From Pseudoxanthomonas sp. J31 (lineage in GTDB: Bacteria > Pseudomonadota > Gammaproteobacteria > Xanthomonadales > Xanthomonadaceae): DNA of 64,000 nt. The DNA is taken from the NCBI RefSeq assembly GCF_000510725.1, contig NZ_AZNZ01000001.1:186001-250000 (forward strand), given 5' to 3'. Below the pieces are notes generated by a model. That model saw only the letters and a list, made by a program, of their open reading frames with translations, did not search any database and had not been told where the DNA came from. Of the stretch, positions 8,758 to 18,336 are shown in pieces (positions within the stretch are counted from its first letter, which is position 1; each line of letters starts with the position of its first letter). The translations under genes were made by a program, and so were the position numbers.

Positions 8758-10422
8758 ACTTCCAGCCCCTGCAACATCGCCGCGGCGCTGCCGCGGCTGG
8801 CCGCCGAGCGTCCCGACCAGCCCGCGATCCGCTGCCCCGGCAAGCGCGCCTCCGGCCGCGGCCTGGCCCGCTACGACGTGGTCCTCGACTACCGCACCCT
8901 GGACACCCGCAGCGATGCGCTCGCCGCCGGCCTGGCCGCGCACGGCATCGGCCGCGGCGTGCGCACGGTGGTGATGGTGCGGCCCTCGCCGGAGTTCTTC
9001 CTGGTGATGTTCGCCCTGTTCAAGGCCGGGGCGGTGCCGGTGCTGGTGGACCCGGGCATCGACCGCCGCGCGCTGAAGCAGTGCCTGGACGAGGCCCGCG
9101 CCGAGGCCTTCATCGGCATCCCGCTGGCGCACGTGGCCCGGCGCCTGCTGGGCTGGGCGCCGTCGGCGAGGAAGCTGGTCACGGTGGGCACCCGCATGGG
9201 CTGGGGCGGGACCACCCTGGCCGCAGTCGAGCGCGCCGGCCAGGGTGCCGGCCCGCAGCTGGCCGACACCGCTCCGGACGAGGTCGCCGCGATCCTGTTC
9301 ACCAGCGGCTCCACCGGCGTGCCCAAGGGCGTGGTCTACCGCCACCGCCACTTCGTCGCCCAGATCGCGCTGATGCGCGAGGCCTTCGGCATCGAGCCCG
9401 GTGGCGTGGACCTGCCGACCTTCCCGCCGTTCGCCCTGTTCGATCCGGCCCTGGGCCTGACCTCGGTGATCCCGGACATGGATCCGACCCGCCCGGCCGA
9501 GGCCGACCCGCGCCGCCTGCACGATGCGATCGCGCGCTTCGGCGTGACCCAGCTGTTCGGTTCGCCGGCGCTGATGCGGGTGCTGGCCGACCATGGTGCG
9601 CCGTTGCCCACCGTGCGCCGCGCCACTTCCGCCGGCGCGCCGGTGCCGCCGGAGGTGGTGGAGAAGATCCGCGCGCTGCTGCCGGCCGATGCGCAGTTCT
9701 GGACGCCCTACGGCGCCACCGAGTGCCTGCCGGTGGCGGTGATCGAGGGCCGCGAGCTGCAGGAAACCCGCGCCGCCACCGAGGCCGGCGCCGGCACCTG
9801 CGTGGGCCGCCCGGTGGCGCCCAACGAGGTGCGCATCATCGCCGTGGACGACGGCCCGATCAAAAGCTGGAGCCAGGCGCGCGTGCTGGGCGTGGGCGAA
9901 GTGGGCGAGATCACCGTCGCCGGCCCGACCGCCACCGACAGCTATTTCAACCGCGAGGCCGCCACCCGCGCGGCCAAGATCCGCGAGGCCCTGGCCGACG
10001 GCAGCACCCGCGTCGTGCACCGCATGGGCGACGTGGGCTATTTCGACGAACACGGCCGGCTGTGGTTCTGCGGGCGCAAGACCCAGCGCGTGGAGACCGA
10101 GCAGGGCCCGCTGTACACCGAGCAGGTCGAGCCGGTGTTCAACGTGCATCCGCGCGTGCGCCGCACCGCGCTGGTAGGCGTGGGCGCGCCCGGGGCGCAG
10201 GTTCCGGTGCTGTGCGTGGAACTGGCCCGGGGCGTGCGCGCCACCGAGTTCGAGCGCATCGCCGAGGAACTGCGCATGCTTGGCAGCCGTACCCCGCAGA
10301 CCGCGCGCATCGGCCGCTTCCTGCGCCATCCCGCGTTCCCGGTCGACATCCGCCACAACGCCAAGATCGGACGCGAGAAGCTCGCCGCATGGGCGGCCCG
10401 GCAACTGGAGAAGGCCCGATGA
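8755..10422 (+). CDS. oleC: OleC, AMP-forming beta-lactone synthetase
   Basis: 555 residues, ANL (acyl-CoA synthetase/luciferase) superfamily. OleC uses ATP to convert the 2-alkyl-3-hydroxyacid made by OleD into a beta-lactone. Visible motifs: ATP-binding [11 protein letters not shown] (about 182-192), the YGATE core motif, and [17 protein letters not shown] (A8 hinge region); the C-terminal RxxKxGR-like stretch near residue 540 contains the KIGREKL Lys. The ATG was chosen over a longer open frame because GATAAT lies six bases before it and the upstream frame is antisense to the YkgJ-family gene. The stop overlaps oleD by 4 bp (ATGA), indicating translational coupling. Confidence 0.95.
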   Translation: MTSSPCNIAAALPRLAAERPDQPAIRCPGKRASGRGLARYDVVLDYRTLDTRSDALAAGLAAHGIGRGVRTVVMVRPSPEFFLVMFALFKAGAVPVLVDPGIDRRALKQCLDEARAEAFIGIPLAHVARRLLGWAPSARKLVTVGTRMGWGGTTLAAVERAGQGAGPQLADTAPDEVAAILFTSGSTGVPKGVVYRHRHFVAQIALMREAFGIEPGGVDLPTFPPFALFDPALGLTSVIPDMDPTRPAEADPRRLHDAIARFGVTQLFGSPALMRVLADHGAPLPTVRRATSAGAPVPPEVVEKIRALLPADAQFWTPYGATECLPVAVIEGRELQETRAATEAGAGTCVGRPVAPNEVRIIAVDDGPIKSWSQARVLGVGEVGEITVAGPTATDSYFNREAATRAAKIREALADGSTRVVHRMGDVGYFDEHGRLWFCGRKTQRVETEQGPLYTEQVEPVFNVHPRVRRTALVGVGAPGAQVPVLCVELARGVRATEFERIAEELRMLGSRTPQTARIGRFLRHPAFPVDIRHNAKIGREKLAAWAARQLEKAR

Positions 10423-11426
10423 AGGTGCTGGTGACCGGTGGCGGAGGCTTCCTCGGCCAGGCCCTGTGCCGCGCGCTGCTGGCGCGCGGCCATGCGGTGC
10501 ACAGCTTCCAGCGCAGCCATTCGCCCGCGCTGCAGGCGATGGGCGTGGTCCAGCACCTTGGCGACCTGGCCGACGCGGCCGCGGTCGCGCGGGCGGTGGC
10601 GGGCATGGACGCGGTGCTGCACAACGCCGCCAAGGCCGGCGCCTGGGGCAGCTACGACAGCTACTACCAGGCCAACGTGGTCGGCACCCGCAACGTGATT
10701 GCCGCCTGCCGCGCCAATGGCGTGCAGCGGCTGGTCTACACCTCCACGCCCAGCGTCACCCATCGCGCCACCCATCCGGTGGAAGGCCTGGGCGCGGACG
10801 AAGTGCCCTACGGCGAGGATTTCCAGGCGCCGTACGCGGCGACCAAGGCCATCGCCGAGCAGGAGGCGCTGGCGGCCAACGGACCGGAGCTGGCGGTGGT
10901 CGCGCTGCGCCCGCGCCTGATCTGGGGCCCGGGCGATCCGCAGATCCTGCCGCGCCTGGTCGAACGCGCGCATGCCGGGCGCCTGCGCCTGGTCGGCGAC
11001 GGCTCCAACCTGGTCGACACCACCTACATCGACAACGCCGCCCAGGCGCACCTGGACGCGCTGGACCGCCTGGCACCGGATGCGGCCTGCGCCGGCAAGG
11101 CGTACTTCATCTCCAACGGCGAACCGCTGCCGATCCGCGAGGTGCTCAACCGCCTGCTGCAGGCCGCCGGTGCGCCGCCGGTCACGCGCAGCATTTCGTT
11201 CAAGACGGCGTACCGCATCGGTGCGGTGTGCGAGCGGCTGTGGCCGCTGCTGCGCCTGCGCAGCGAGCCGCCGATGACACGCTTCCTCGCCGAGCAGCTG
11301 GCCACCGCGCACTGGTACAGCATGGAGCCGGCGCGGCGCGACTTCGGCTACGTGCCAAGGGTCGGTTTTGACGAGGGAATCATCAGGCTGAAGGCCAGCT
11401 GGCAACAGGGCGCATCCGTCACCTGA
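10419..11426 (+). CDS. oleD: OleD, NADPH-dependent 2-alkyl-3-ketoalkanoate reductase
   Basis: 335 residues, extended SDR family. Dinucleotide-binding motif TGGGGFLG (6-13), catalytic YAATK (Tyr139, Lys143), and the [10 protein letters not shown] segment typical of sterol-dehydrogenase/OleD-like enzymes. It reduces the 2-alkyl-3-ketoacid from OleA to the 3-hydroxyacid. It overlaps oleC by 4 bp and is therefore co-translated. The C-terminal third has a hydrophobic stretch ([12 protein letters not shown]) that may associate with membrane or with the OleBCD assembly described for Xanthomonas. Confidence 0.94.
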   Translation: MKVLVTGGGGFLGQALCRALLARGHAVHSFQRSHSPALQAMGVVQHLGDLADAAAVARAVAGMDAVLHNAAKAGAWGSYDSYYQANVVGTRNVIAACRANGVQRLVYTSTPSVTHRATHPVEGLGADEVPYGEDFQAPYAATKAIAEQEALAANGPELAVVALRPRLIWGPGDPQILPRLVERAHAGRLRLVGDGSNLVDTTYIDNAAQAHLDALDRLAPDAACAGKAYFISNGEPLPIREVLNRLLQAAGAPPVTRSISFKTAYRIGAVCERLWPLLRLRSEPPMTRFLAEQLATAHWYSMEPARRDFGYVPRVGFDEGIIRLKASWQQGASVT

Positions 11427-11494
11427 TCACGACCGGCGCTTGGGCAGCATGCCCCTCGACCGCCCCCCGCGGCGCCACCCCGAGGAATGCCCAG

Positions 11495-11653
11495 ATGCTC
11501 CATTACGCCGTCGTGTTTTTCGTCATCGCCGTGATCGCCGCCCTGCTGGGTTTCAGCGGCATCGCCGGCGCCGCCACCAACATCGCCTGGATCCTGTTCG
11601 TCGTGTTCCTGATCCTGGGTGCGATCTCGCTGCTGCGCGGCAGGCGGGTCTAG
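11495..11653 (+). CDS. DUF1328/UPF0391 small membrane protein
   Basis: 52 residues. Begins [20 protein letters not shown] and continues [20 protein letters not shown], giving two hydrophobic helices (about 4-20 and 28-46) around a Gly/Ala hinge, then a basic RGRRV tail. This is the classic DUF1328 pattern, a tiny two-helix membrane protein of unknown function. A GAGGAA Shine-Dalgarno lies 8 nt upstream. The gene sits alone between oleD and ubiJ. Confidence 0.9.
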   Translation: MLHYAVVFFVIAVIAALLGFSGIAGAATNIAWILFVVFLILGAISLLRGRRV

Positions 11654-11764
11654 TCCGCGCCGGCGCCCCTGGCGCCGCCGGAACCCCAGCACGGGCGTGG
11701 CCACTGGCTGCGCCCGTGTCGTATCCGGACCCCGGGTTTTCCGGTGCGGCGCCGCCGCGACCGC

Positions 11765-11779
11765 TAGAATGGCCGCATG
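11765..11779 (+). promoter_or_regulatory. Leaderless-type promoter of ubiJ (TAGAAT, 6 nt, ATG)
   Basis: TAGAAT (11765-11770), six bases, then ATG at 11777. Same geometry as oleC, the truC-like gene and arfB. No Shine-Dalgarno between. Confidence 0.55.
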
Positions 11780-12409
11780 CCAAGCCCCCTCGATGCCCTC
11801 AAGCCGCTGGCCGGACGCGCCCTGGAAGCGGCGCTCAACCGTGCCGCGGCGCTGGACCCGGATACCCTCGCCGCGCTGGCGCAGCTGGACGGTCGCAGCG
11901 TTTCCCTGACCCTGGAGCGCCCGGCGCTGGCGCTGGAAATCCGCGTGCATGACCGCTACCTGCAGGTCGGCCCGCCGCTGCGCGAGGCCGACCTGGCCGT
12001 GCGCGGCACCATCGGCGGCCTGCTCGGCCAGCTGCCGTTCCTGGCCGCCGCCGCGCGCGGCAAGCCCGCCGGGCGCCTGCACGTGTCCGGCGACGCCGAC
12101 CTGGCACGGCGCCTGCAGAAGCTGGCCTCCGGCTTCGAGCCGGACTGGCAGCAGCCGTTCGTGGAGCTGTTCGGCCCGGTGCTGGGCGTGCAGCTGGCCA
12201 ATGCCGCGGCCGCGGCCCTGCGCGGCGCGCGTGGGCTGGCCGGCGGCCTGGCGCGTTCCGGTGCCGAATACCTGGTGGAGGAATCGCGCGACGTGGTCGG
12301 CCGCGCCGAGCTGGCCGCGTTCAACGACGAGGTCGATGCGGTCCGCGACGACGTCGAGCGCCTGGCCGCGCGCATCGCCCGCCTGCGCGTGCCCGGAGGT
12401 GCGCCATGA
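11777..12409 (+). CDS. ubiJ: UbiJ, ubiquinone biosynthesis accessory factor (SCP2 domain)
   Basis: 210 residues. The N-terminal half is an SCP2-like lipid-binding domain (about 12-110, including [21 protein letters not shown] and GGLLGQLP), followed by an amphipathic Ala-rich region and a C-terminal coiled coil ([24 protein letters not shown]). UbiJ is a soluble scaffold and lipid carrier of the ubiquinone (Ubi) complex with UbiK. Its stop overlaps the ubiB start by 4 bp. The usual ubiE partner is not in the window. Confidence 0.88.
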   Translation: MPSPLDALKPLAGRALEAALNRAAALDPDTLAALAQLDGRSVSLTLERPALALEIRVHDRYLQVGPPLREADLAVRGTIGGLLGQLPFLAAAARGKPAGRLHVSGDADLARRLQKLASGFEPDWQQPFVELFGPVLGVQLANAAAAALRGARGLAGGLARSGAEYLVEESRDVVGRAELAAFNDEVDAVRDDVERLAARIARLRVPGGAP

Positions 12410-14064
12410 GGGCCGCGCTGCGCGCCTGGCGCATCGCCCGGGTGGTGCTGCGCTACCGGCTGGACGCGTTGCTGGAAGGCACCCCGGCCGAGCGCTGGCT
12501 GCGCCTGGCCAAGCCGTTCGTGCCGCGAGCGGCGGCCGACGTGGCCTCGCAGCCGCGCGGCATGCGCCTGCGCCTGGCGCTGCAGGAACTGGGACCGATC
12601 TTCGTCAAGTTCGGGCAGATCCTGTCCACCCGCCGCGACCTGCTGCCGGCGGACATCGCGGCGGAGCTGTCCCTGCTGCAGGACCAGGTGGCGCCGTTCG
12701 ACGGCCAGGCGGCGCGGGCCATCGTCGAGCAGGCGCTGGGGCGGCCGGTGGAGGCCGCGTTCGCCGGCTTCGACACCCGCCCGCTGGCCTCGGCCTCGAT
12801 CGCCCAGGTGCACGCTGCGCGCCTGCACGACGGCCGCGAGGTGGTGGTCAAGGTGCTGCGCCCGGGCATCGAGCGCCAGATCGACGCCGACCTCGCCCTG
12901 CTGCGCTCGCTGGCGGCGCTGGTCGACCGCGCCCATCCGCGGGCCGACCGCATCCGCCCGCAGGCGGTGGTGGCCGAGATCGAGTCCACCCTGGCCGCCG
13001 AGCTGGACCTGCAGCGCGAGGGCGCCAACGCCTCGGTGATGCGCCGCTTCTGGAAGGACTCGCCGGACCTGTACGTGCCGGAGGTGATCTGGTCGCACAG
13101 CGCGCAGCGGGCGCTGACCATGGAGCGGGTGCACGGCATCCCCTCCGACGACATCGCCGCGCTGGATGCCGCAGGCATCGACCGCAAGGTGCTGGCGGCC
13201 AAGGGCGTGCGGGTGTTCTACACCCAGGTGTTCCGCGACAACTTCTTCCACGCCGACGCGCACTCGGGGAACATCTGGGTCGATGCCGACCCGGCGCGGC
13301 GCCACGACCCACGCTTCATCGCCCTGGACTTCGGCATCGTCGGCCAGCTGTCGCCGCGCGACCAGTACTACCTGGCCGAGAACTTCATGGCGATCTTCCG
13401 CCAGGACTACCGCCGCATCGCCGAGTTGCACGTGGAGGCGGGCTGGATGCCGGCCACGGTGCGGATCGAGGAACTGGAGGCGGCGGCGCGCGCGGTGTGC
13501 GAGCCGTACTTCACCCGGCCACTGAGCGAGGTCTCGCTGGCCGAGGTGCTGGCCAAGCTGTTCCGCACCGCGCAGCGCTACGAACTGACCTTGCAGCCGC
13601 AGTTGATCCTGCTGCAGAAGACCCTGCTCAACATCGAGGGCGTGGGCCGGCAGCTGGATCCGCAGCTGGACATCTGGGCGGTGGCCAGCCCGGTGCTTGG
13701 GAAGATCCTGCGCGAGCGCTACAGCCCGCGCCGGTTGCTGCGCGAGTTCCGCCAGCGCGCCCCGGAGCTGATGACCCGCGCGCCGGATATGCCGCGCCTG
13801 TTGCACGAGTGGCTGGAGCAGCAGGTGCAGGGCCGGCACCGGACGGGCATCCACTCGCCCGACCTGGCCGGGATCGAGCACACCCTGCGGGTGATGCAGC
13901 GGCGGGCGGTGGCGGCGATCCTGGGCGTGGGCCTGCTGCTGGTGGCGGCGGTGCTGTACGCGCTGGAGGCCGGCGGTCCGCGCCTGGCCGGGGTGCCGCT
14001 GTCGGCCTGGGTCGCCGGAATCGGCGGGTTGTGGGCGGTGCTGGCGGCCTTGCCGCGACGCTGA
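12406..14064 (+). CDS. ubiB: UbiB, atypical kinase/ATPase for ubiquinone biosynthesis
   Basis: 552 residues, close to the usual 540-550. The ABC1/ADCK/UbiB protein-kinase-like fold shows the KxGQ motif ([14 protein letters not shown], about 66-79), an Ala-rich nucleotide loop ([13 protein letters not shown]), the VKVLRPGI Lys, and catalytic-loop [11 protein letters not shown] with metal-binding DFG (ALDFGIVGQ). Two C-terminal TM helices (about 500-545, [18 protein letters not shown] and a second) anchor it to the inner membrane. It supports ubiquinone synthesis, probably by ATP-driven extraction of lipid intermediates. Coupled to ubiJ by a 4-bp overlap. Confidence 0.96.
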   Translation: MRAALRAWRIARVVLRYRLDALLEGTPAERWLRLAKPFVPRAAADVASQPRGMRLRLALQELGPIFVKFGQILSTRRDLLPADIAAELSLLQDQVAPFDGQAARAIVEQALGRPVEAAFAGFDTRPLASASIAQVHAARLHDGREVVVKVLRPGIERQIDADLALLRSLAALVDRAHPRADRIRPQAVVAEIESTLAAELDLQREGANASVMRRFWKDSPDLYVPEVIWSHSAQRALTMERVHGIPSDDIAALDAAGIDRKVLAAKGVRVFYTQVFRDNFFHADAHSGNIWVDADPARRHDPRFIALDFGIVGQLSPRDQYYLAENFMAIFRQDYRRIAELHVEAGWMPATVRIEELEAAARAVCEPYFTRPLSEVSLAEVLAKLFRTAQRYELTLQPQLILLQKTLLNIEGVGRQLDPQLDIWAVASPVLGKILRERYSPRRLLREFRQRAPELMTRAPDMPRLLHEWLEQQVQGRHRTGIHSPDLAGIEHTLRVMQRRAVAAILGVGLLLVAAVLYALEAGGPRLAGVPLSAWVAGIGGLWAVLAALPRR

Positions 14065-14086
14065 CCCCCGCGCAGCCGCAAGCAAC

Positions 14087-14115
14087 GAACGGGCCCGCCT
14101 CGCGCGGGCCCGTTC
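14087..14115. terminator. Hairpin between ubiB and the converging M16 gene
   Basis: Perfect 12-bp stem (14087-14098 with 14104-14115, GAACGGGCCCGC and its complement) with a 5-nt loop. There is no clear T run on either strand, but its position between converging stops suits a bidirectional terminator. Confidence 0.6.
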
Positions 14116-14155
14116 GCCGCTGCGCCCGCCGCGCCTGGCGGCGGGCTTGCCGGGG

Positions 14156-16960
14156 CTAGTCGGCCATGGCCGGCGCGGCCGGGGCGGCGGCGCCGGAGCC
14201 GGCGCGGGCCACCGCGTCGAAGTCGCCGGCGGCGACCACGCTCAGCTTGCCCGGGGCCAGGTGGCGGGCGATGGCGGCGTTGACCTGGGCCGTGGTCAGC
14301 CTGCGGTAGGCCTCGTCCAGTTCCGCGGTGAAGGCCATGGTGCGGCCGAAGTACAGCTGGTCCTGGAGCATGCCCGCCACGTTCTGGTCGTCCGCGCGCG
14401 CCTGCGCGCGCTCGGTGAGCAGGCCGGACACCGCATCCTGCAGTTCCGCCTCGGTGATGCCCTCGGCCACCAGCCGCTGCAGTTCCTCGCGCATGGCCAC
14501 CTCGACCCGGGCCAGGTTCTGCGGCGCGGCGATGGCCTGGATCAGCAGGTTGCCGGCATCGTCCACGCCGTCGGCGCTGTCGTCGGCATGCAACGAGCTG
14601 CTGACCCCGTAGCTGAGGCCGTCCCTCTGGCGGATGCGGTCGCCCAGGCGCGACTTGAGCGCGCCGCCGCCGAGGATGCGGTTGGCCACCACCAGCGCCG
14701 GGTAGTCCGGGTCGGTGACCCGCAGGGCCACGTTCTGCCGCGCCAGCAGCACCGCGTTGGCCTTGTCCGGGGTCGGCAGCTGCCGCTGCAGCGGCGCGAC
14801 CTCGGCATGCCGGGTGGCGATCGGCTGGTACGGATGCGGACTGCGCCAGCCGGCGAACAGGCGTTCCAGCTGCGCGCGCACCGCCTCCGGGTCGAAGTCG
14901 CCGACGATCGCGATCTCGCCCTGCGCGGTGCCGTAGAAGTCGCGGTGGAACGCCACCACCTCCTCGCGCCGGAGCGCACGCACCGCGGCCAGGGTTTCAT
15001 CCAGGCTCTGCGCGTGCAGTGGATGCCCTTCCGGCCACGGATCGAAGTGCAGCGCCAGCGCCCGCTGCGCCACCGCGCCCGGCTCGCCGCGCGAGGCCTC
15101 CAGCCCGGTGATGGCCTGCAGCCGCAGCTGCTCGAACTCGTCCTCGGGGAAGGTCGGCTCGCGCAGCAGGGTGGCCAGCAGTTCCAGGGTCTCGCCGAGC
15201 CGCTCGCGGCGGCCGATCAGCGACAGCTGTGCACCCTGCAGCCCGCCGGCGACCTGGGCCCGGGCCTGCAGCTCCTCCAGCCTGCGGTCGATGGCCTCGC
15301 GGTCCAGGCCGCGTGCGCCACGCATCAGCATCGCCCCGGCCAGGCCGGCGGCATGCTGGCGCCCGGCCAGCGACTGCGCGTCGCCGAAGCGGAAGTAGCC
15401 GTCGACCACCACGGTGCCGCCGCGGGTGCGCTTGGGCAGCAGGGCCACCCGGAGCCCGTCGCCGAGGGTGAAGCGCTGGGTGCGGGCCTCGATGTTCTGC
15501 GGCGTGGGATCGAAGTGCTCGCCGGCGTCCAGCGCCTGGCGCCCGGTGTAACCGGCCACCACCTCGGCCGCGGCCGGGGCCGCCGGCACCTGTACCCGCT
15601 GCGGTTCGTCGGTGGGCACGAAGCGGCCCAGGGTGCGGTTGTCGCGGCGCAGGTAGGCGGCGGCGACGCGGTTGACGTCGGCGGCGGTCACCGCGGCGAT
15701 CGCGTCGCGGCTGGTGAACAGCAGGCGCCAGTCGCCGGCGGCGACGAACTCCGACAAGCCCATGCCCACCGCGTTGACGTCGGTGAAGTACAGGTCGTAG
15801 GCATTGGCCACCCGCTGCCGGGCCTGCTCGACCTCGGCCTCGGTCACCGGGTTGCGCGCCAGTTCCTCCAGCTGCGCCAGCAGCACCTGCTCGGCGCGCT
15901 CGCCGTCGCCGTCGCGCGGCTGTACCACCACCGCGCTGAACAGGCCCGGCTCGGCCAGGCCGTCGGCACCGGCACCGACGCCGGCGGCGATCCGCGGCTC
16001 GACCAGGGCCTTGTGCAGGCGCCCGCCGGGGGTGTGGCCCAGGACCTGCGCCAGCACCACCAGCGCGGCGTTGTCGGCATGGGTGCGGGCCGGGATGTGG
16101 TAGCTGGCCATGGCGATGCGCAAGTCGCCGGTGCGGCGCACGGTGACCTCGCGCTCGCCGTCCTGCGGCGGCTCCACCGTGGCCCGCCGCGGCAGCGGCG
16201 TGGCCGGCGCGCGCAGCTTGCCGAACGTGGCCTGCACCTTGCGCAGCACTTCCGCCGGGTCGATCCGGCCGGCGACCACCAGGGTGGCGTTGTCCGGGCG
16301 GTACCAGGTCCGGTAGAAGGCGCGCAGCTGGCCGATGTCGGCCGCCTCCACGTCCGAGCGCGCGCCCACGGTGGCCTGGCCATAGCCATGCCACTGGTAG
16401 GCGGCCGCGCGCACGCGCTGCACCAGCACGCCGCTGGGGTTGTTCTCGCCGGCCTCCAGCTCGTTGCGCACCACCGTCATCTCGCTGTCCAGGTCGGCGC
16501 GTTCCAGGCGCGCGTTGACCATGCGGTCGGCTTCCATCGCCAGCACCCAGTCGAGGTTGTCGCCGCCGGCGGGGAAGGAGGCGAAGTAGTTGGTGCGGTC
16601 CTGCCCGGTGGTGGCGTTGTAGCGGATGCCGCGGCGCTTCATCTGGCCGCTGATGTCGCGGTGCGCGGGCGTGCCCTTGAACAGCAGGTGCTCGAGCAGG
16701 TGCGCGGCGCCGGTCTGGCCGTAGGTCTCGTGCACCGAGCCGACCCCGTAGGTCAGGTTGACAGTGACCGTGGGTTTGGTCGGGTCGGGGAACAGCAGCA
16801 CGCGCAGGCCGTTGCCCAGGGTGTATTCGCTGATGCCCTCGATGGAGGGACCGGCGCTGACGCCGCGCGGCAGGGCGGGCGCGGCGGCGCCGGCGCCCCA
16901 GGCGGGCGCCAGCAGGGCGACGGCGAGGGTCAGGGCGAGTGCATGTCTTCCGGGGATCAT
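14156..16960 (-). CDS. M16 (pitrilysin-family) zinc metallopeptidase, exported
   Basis: 934 residues with a signal peptide (about 1-24). The N-terminal M16 domain has HLLEH (H87, E90, H91) and the third-ligand segment VVRNELEAGEN. QDRTNYFASFPAG is typical of the family. The C-terminal half (from about 490) is the second, inactive M16 repeat. It probably degrades peptides in the periplasm. It has the same architecture as the gene at 1865-4717, but the sequences differ clearly (HLFEH versus HLLEH, different linkers), so this is not a recent duplication. A GGAGACCAAGG Shine-Dalgarno region supports the ATG. It is divergent from the truC-like gene across about 180 bp. Confidence 0.94.
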   Translation of the reverse strand: MIPGRHALALTLAVALLAPAWGAGAAAPALPRGVSAGPSIEGISEYTLGNGLRVLLFPDPTKPTVTVNLTYGVGSVHETYGQTGAAHLLEHLLFKGTPAHRDISGQMKRRGIRYNATTGQDRTNYFASFPAGGDNLDWVLAMEADRMVNARLERADLDSEMTVVRNELEAGENNPSGVLVQRVRAAAYQWHGYGQATVGARSDVEAADIGQLRAFYRTWYRPDNATLVVAGRIDPAEVLRKVQATFGKLRAPATPLPRRATVEPPQDGEREVTVRRTGDLRIAMASYHIPARTHADNAALVVLAQVLGHTPGGRLHKALVEPRIAAGVGAGADGLAEPGLFSAVVVQPRDGDGERAEQVLLAQLEELARNPVTEAEVEQARQRVANAYDLYFTDVNAVGMGLSEFVAAGDWRLLFTSRDAIAAVTAADVNRVAAAYLRRDNRTLGRFVPTDEPQRVQVPAAPAAAEVVAGYTGRQALDAGEHFDPTPQNIEARTQRFTLGDGLRVALLPKRTRGGTVVVDGYFRFGDAQSLAGRQHAAGLAGAMLMRGARGLDREAIDRRLEELQARAQVAGGLQGAQLSLIGRRERLGETLELLATLLREPTFPEDEFEQLRLQAITGLEASRGEPGAVAQRALALHFDPWPEGHPLHAQSLDETLAAVRALRREEVVAFHRDFYGTAQGEIAIVGDFDPEAVRAQLERLFAGWRSPHPYQPIATRHAEVAPLQRQLPTPDKANAVLLARQNVALRVTDPDYPALVVANRILGGGALKSRLGDRIRQRDGLSYGVSSSLHADDSADGVDDAGNLLIQAIAAPQNLARVEVAMREELQRLVAEGITEAELQDAVSGLLTERAQARADDQNVAGMLQDQLYFGRTMAFTAELDEAYRRLTTAQVNAAIARHLAPGKLSVVAAGDFDAVARAGSGAAAPAAPAMAD

Positions 16961-17125
16961 CCTTGGTCTCCAGTTGCTGCGGCCTCATGGCCGGCGCCGA
17001 GTTTCCCAGAATGCGGCGGCGCGGGCTTGAAGCGTCCCTGAAGCCGCGCCGGCACGGCCGCATGGGCCGCCAGGGCCCGGCGCGCCCTTGCCGCGCCCGC
17101 CTTCGTAATCGCCGCCGCGCCCGCG

Positions 17126-17140
17126 GATAATGCGCGGGTG
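17126..17140 (+). promoter_or_regulatory. Leaderless-type promoter of the truC-like gene (GATAAT, 6 nt, GTG)
   Basis: GATAAT (17126-17131), six bases, then GTG at 17138. The fixed spacing with a GTG instead of an ATG supports the start choice. Confidence 0.55.
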
Positions 17141-17866
17141 AACGACATTCCCGGATCCCTCGCCGTCCTCCACGCCGACGACTGCCTGGCGGTGGTGGAC
17201 AAGCCCGCCGGGCTGATGGTGCACGACAGCCCGCTGGCGGCGGACGAGACCGACTTCGCCGCCGACCGCCTGCGCGCCCAGTTCGGCCGGCCCGTGTACC
17301 TGGTCCACCGCCTGGACCGCGCCACCAGCGGCTGCCTGCTGCTGGCCTTCGACCGCGACACCGCCTCGGCCCTGGGCCGGTCGGTGATGGCCCAGCAGCT
17401 GGACAAGCGCTACCTGGCGGTGTGCCGCGGCTGGCCGGAGGAGGCGTTCGAGATCGACCATCCGCTGGACGGCGGGCCCGGCAAGCCGCAGAAGAAACCG
17501 GCGCTGACCCGCTTCCGGCGGCTGGCCTGCGGCGAGCTGGACGAGCCCTCGGCCGGCTTCCCGACCTCGCGCTACGCCCTGCTGGAATGCGCGCCGGTGA
17601 CCGGCCGCTTCCGCCAGATCCGGCGCCACCTCAAGCACGCCTCGCACCACCTCATCGGCGACACCAGCCACGGCGACGGCCGCCACAACCGCATCTTCCG
17701 CATGCGCGGGGTGCACCGCATGCTGCTGCATGCGTGGAAGCTGGGCTTCCCGCACCCGCGCGGCGGCGCCCGGGTGGAGGTGGTGGCGCCGCCCTCGGGC
17801 GAGTTCATCAGGGCGATGGCGCTGTTCGGCTGGAGCCTGCCGGAACACACCGGCGCGGCCGGCTGA
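17138..17866 (+). CDS. truC: RluA-family pseudouridine synthase (TruC-like)
   Basis: 242 residues. The catalytic motif HRLDRATSG places the essential Asp at residue 60. It is preceded by VVDKPAGLMVH and followed by RYLAV, TGRFRQIRRHLKH and the conserved GVHRMLLHAW. There is no S4 RNA-binding domain, and the length (about 240) fits TruC, which makes pseudouridine 65 in tRNA. The exact RNA target cannot be proven from the sequence, so the symbol is tentative. The GTG start is set by the -10 six bases upstream. Confidence 0.85.
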   Translation: MNDIPGSLAVLHADDCLAVVDKPAGLMVHDSPLAADETDFAADRLRAQFGRPVYLVHRLDRATSGCLLLAFDRDTASALGRSVMAQQLDKRYLAVCRGWPEEAFEIDHPLDGGPGKPQKKPALTRFRRLACGELDEPSAGFPTSRYALLECAPVTGRFRQIRRHLKHASHHLIGDTSHGDGRHNRIFRMRGVHRMLLHAWKLGFPHPRGGARVEVVAPPSGEFIRAMALFGWSLPEHTGAAG

Positions 17867-17890
17867 GCACGCCGCGGTGCGCCGCCCGCT

Positions 17891-17905
17891 TACAATCCGG
17901 CCATG
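17891..17905 (+). promoter_or_regulatory. Leaderless-type promoter of arfB (TACAAT, 6 nt, ATG)
   Basis: TACAAT (17891-17896), six bases, then ATG at 17903. No Shine-Dalgarno. Confidence 0.55.
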
Positions 17906-18334
17906 CCCGTCGACGCGCTCAGCATCAGCCCCGGCCTGGCGATCCCGGAGTCGGAGATCGTCGAGCGCTTCGTGCGCGCCAGCGGCGCCGGCGGGCAGAA
18001 CGTCAACAAGGTTTCCAGCGCCGTCGAGCTGCGGTTCGACGTCGCCGGCTCGCCGTCGCTGCCCGAGGCGCTGCGTGCGCGCCTGCTGGCGCGGCGCGAC
18101 CGGCGGCTGACCGACGACGGCGTGCTGGTGATCGACGCGCAGCGCTTCCGCACCCAGGAGCGCAACCGCCAGGATGCGCGCGAGCGCCTGGCGGCGTTCA
18201 TTGCCGCCGGCCTGGCGGTGCCAAAGCGGCGCATCGCGACCCGCCCCACCCGCGCCTCGCAGCAGCGGCGCCTGGAGGGCAAGCGCGAGCGCAGCCAGAT
18301 CAAGCGCGGGCGCTCGCGCCGCGACTGGGAGTGA
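17903..18334 (+). CDS. arfB: ArfB (YaeJ), alternative ribosome-rescue hydrolase
   Basis: 143 residues. The GGQ motif of class I release factors appears in VRASGAGGQNVNKVSSAVELRF (about 30-38). There is no codon-recognition domain. A long basic tail (KRERSQIKRGRSRRDWE) enters the empty mRNA channel in this family. It hydrolyses peptidyl-tRNA on ribosomes stalled without a stop codon. The family is often about 140 residues, matching here. The acyltransferase gene starts 2 bp after its stop. Confidence 0.93.
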   Translation: MPVDALSISPGLAIPESEIVERFVRASGAGGQNVNKVSSAVELRFDVAGSPSLPEALRARLLARRDRRLTDDGVLVIDAQRFRTQERNRQDARERLAAFIAAGLAVPKRRIATRPTRASQQRRLEGKRERSQIKRGRSRRDWE

Positions 18335-18336
18335 GA

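Noticed and set aside
1865-16960. Recent duplication of the two M16 protease genes
   Set aside because: Same architecture but clearly different sequence in signal peptide, zinc motif and linkers; probably old paralogues.
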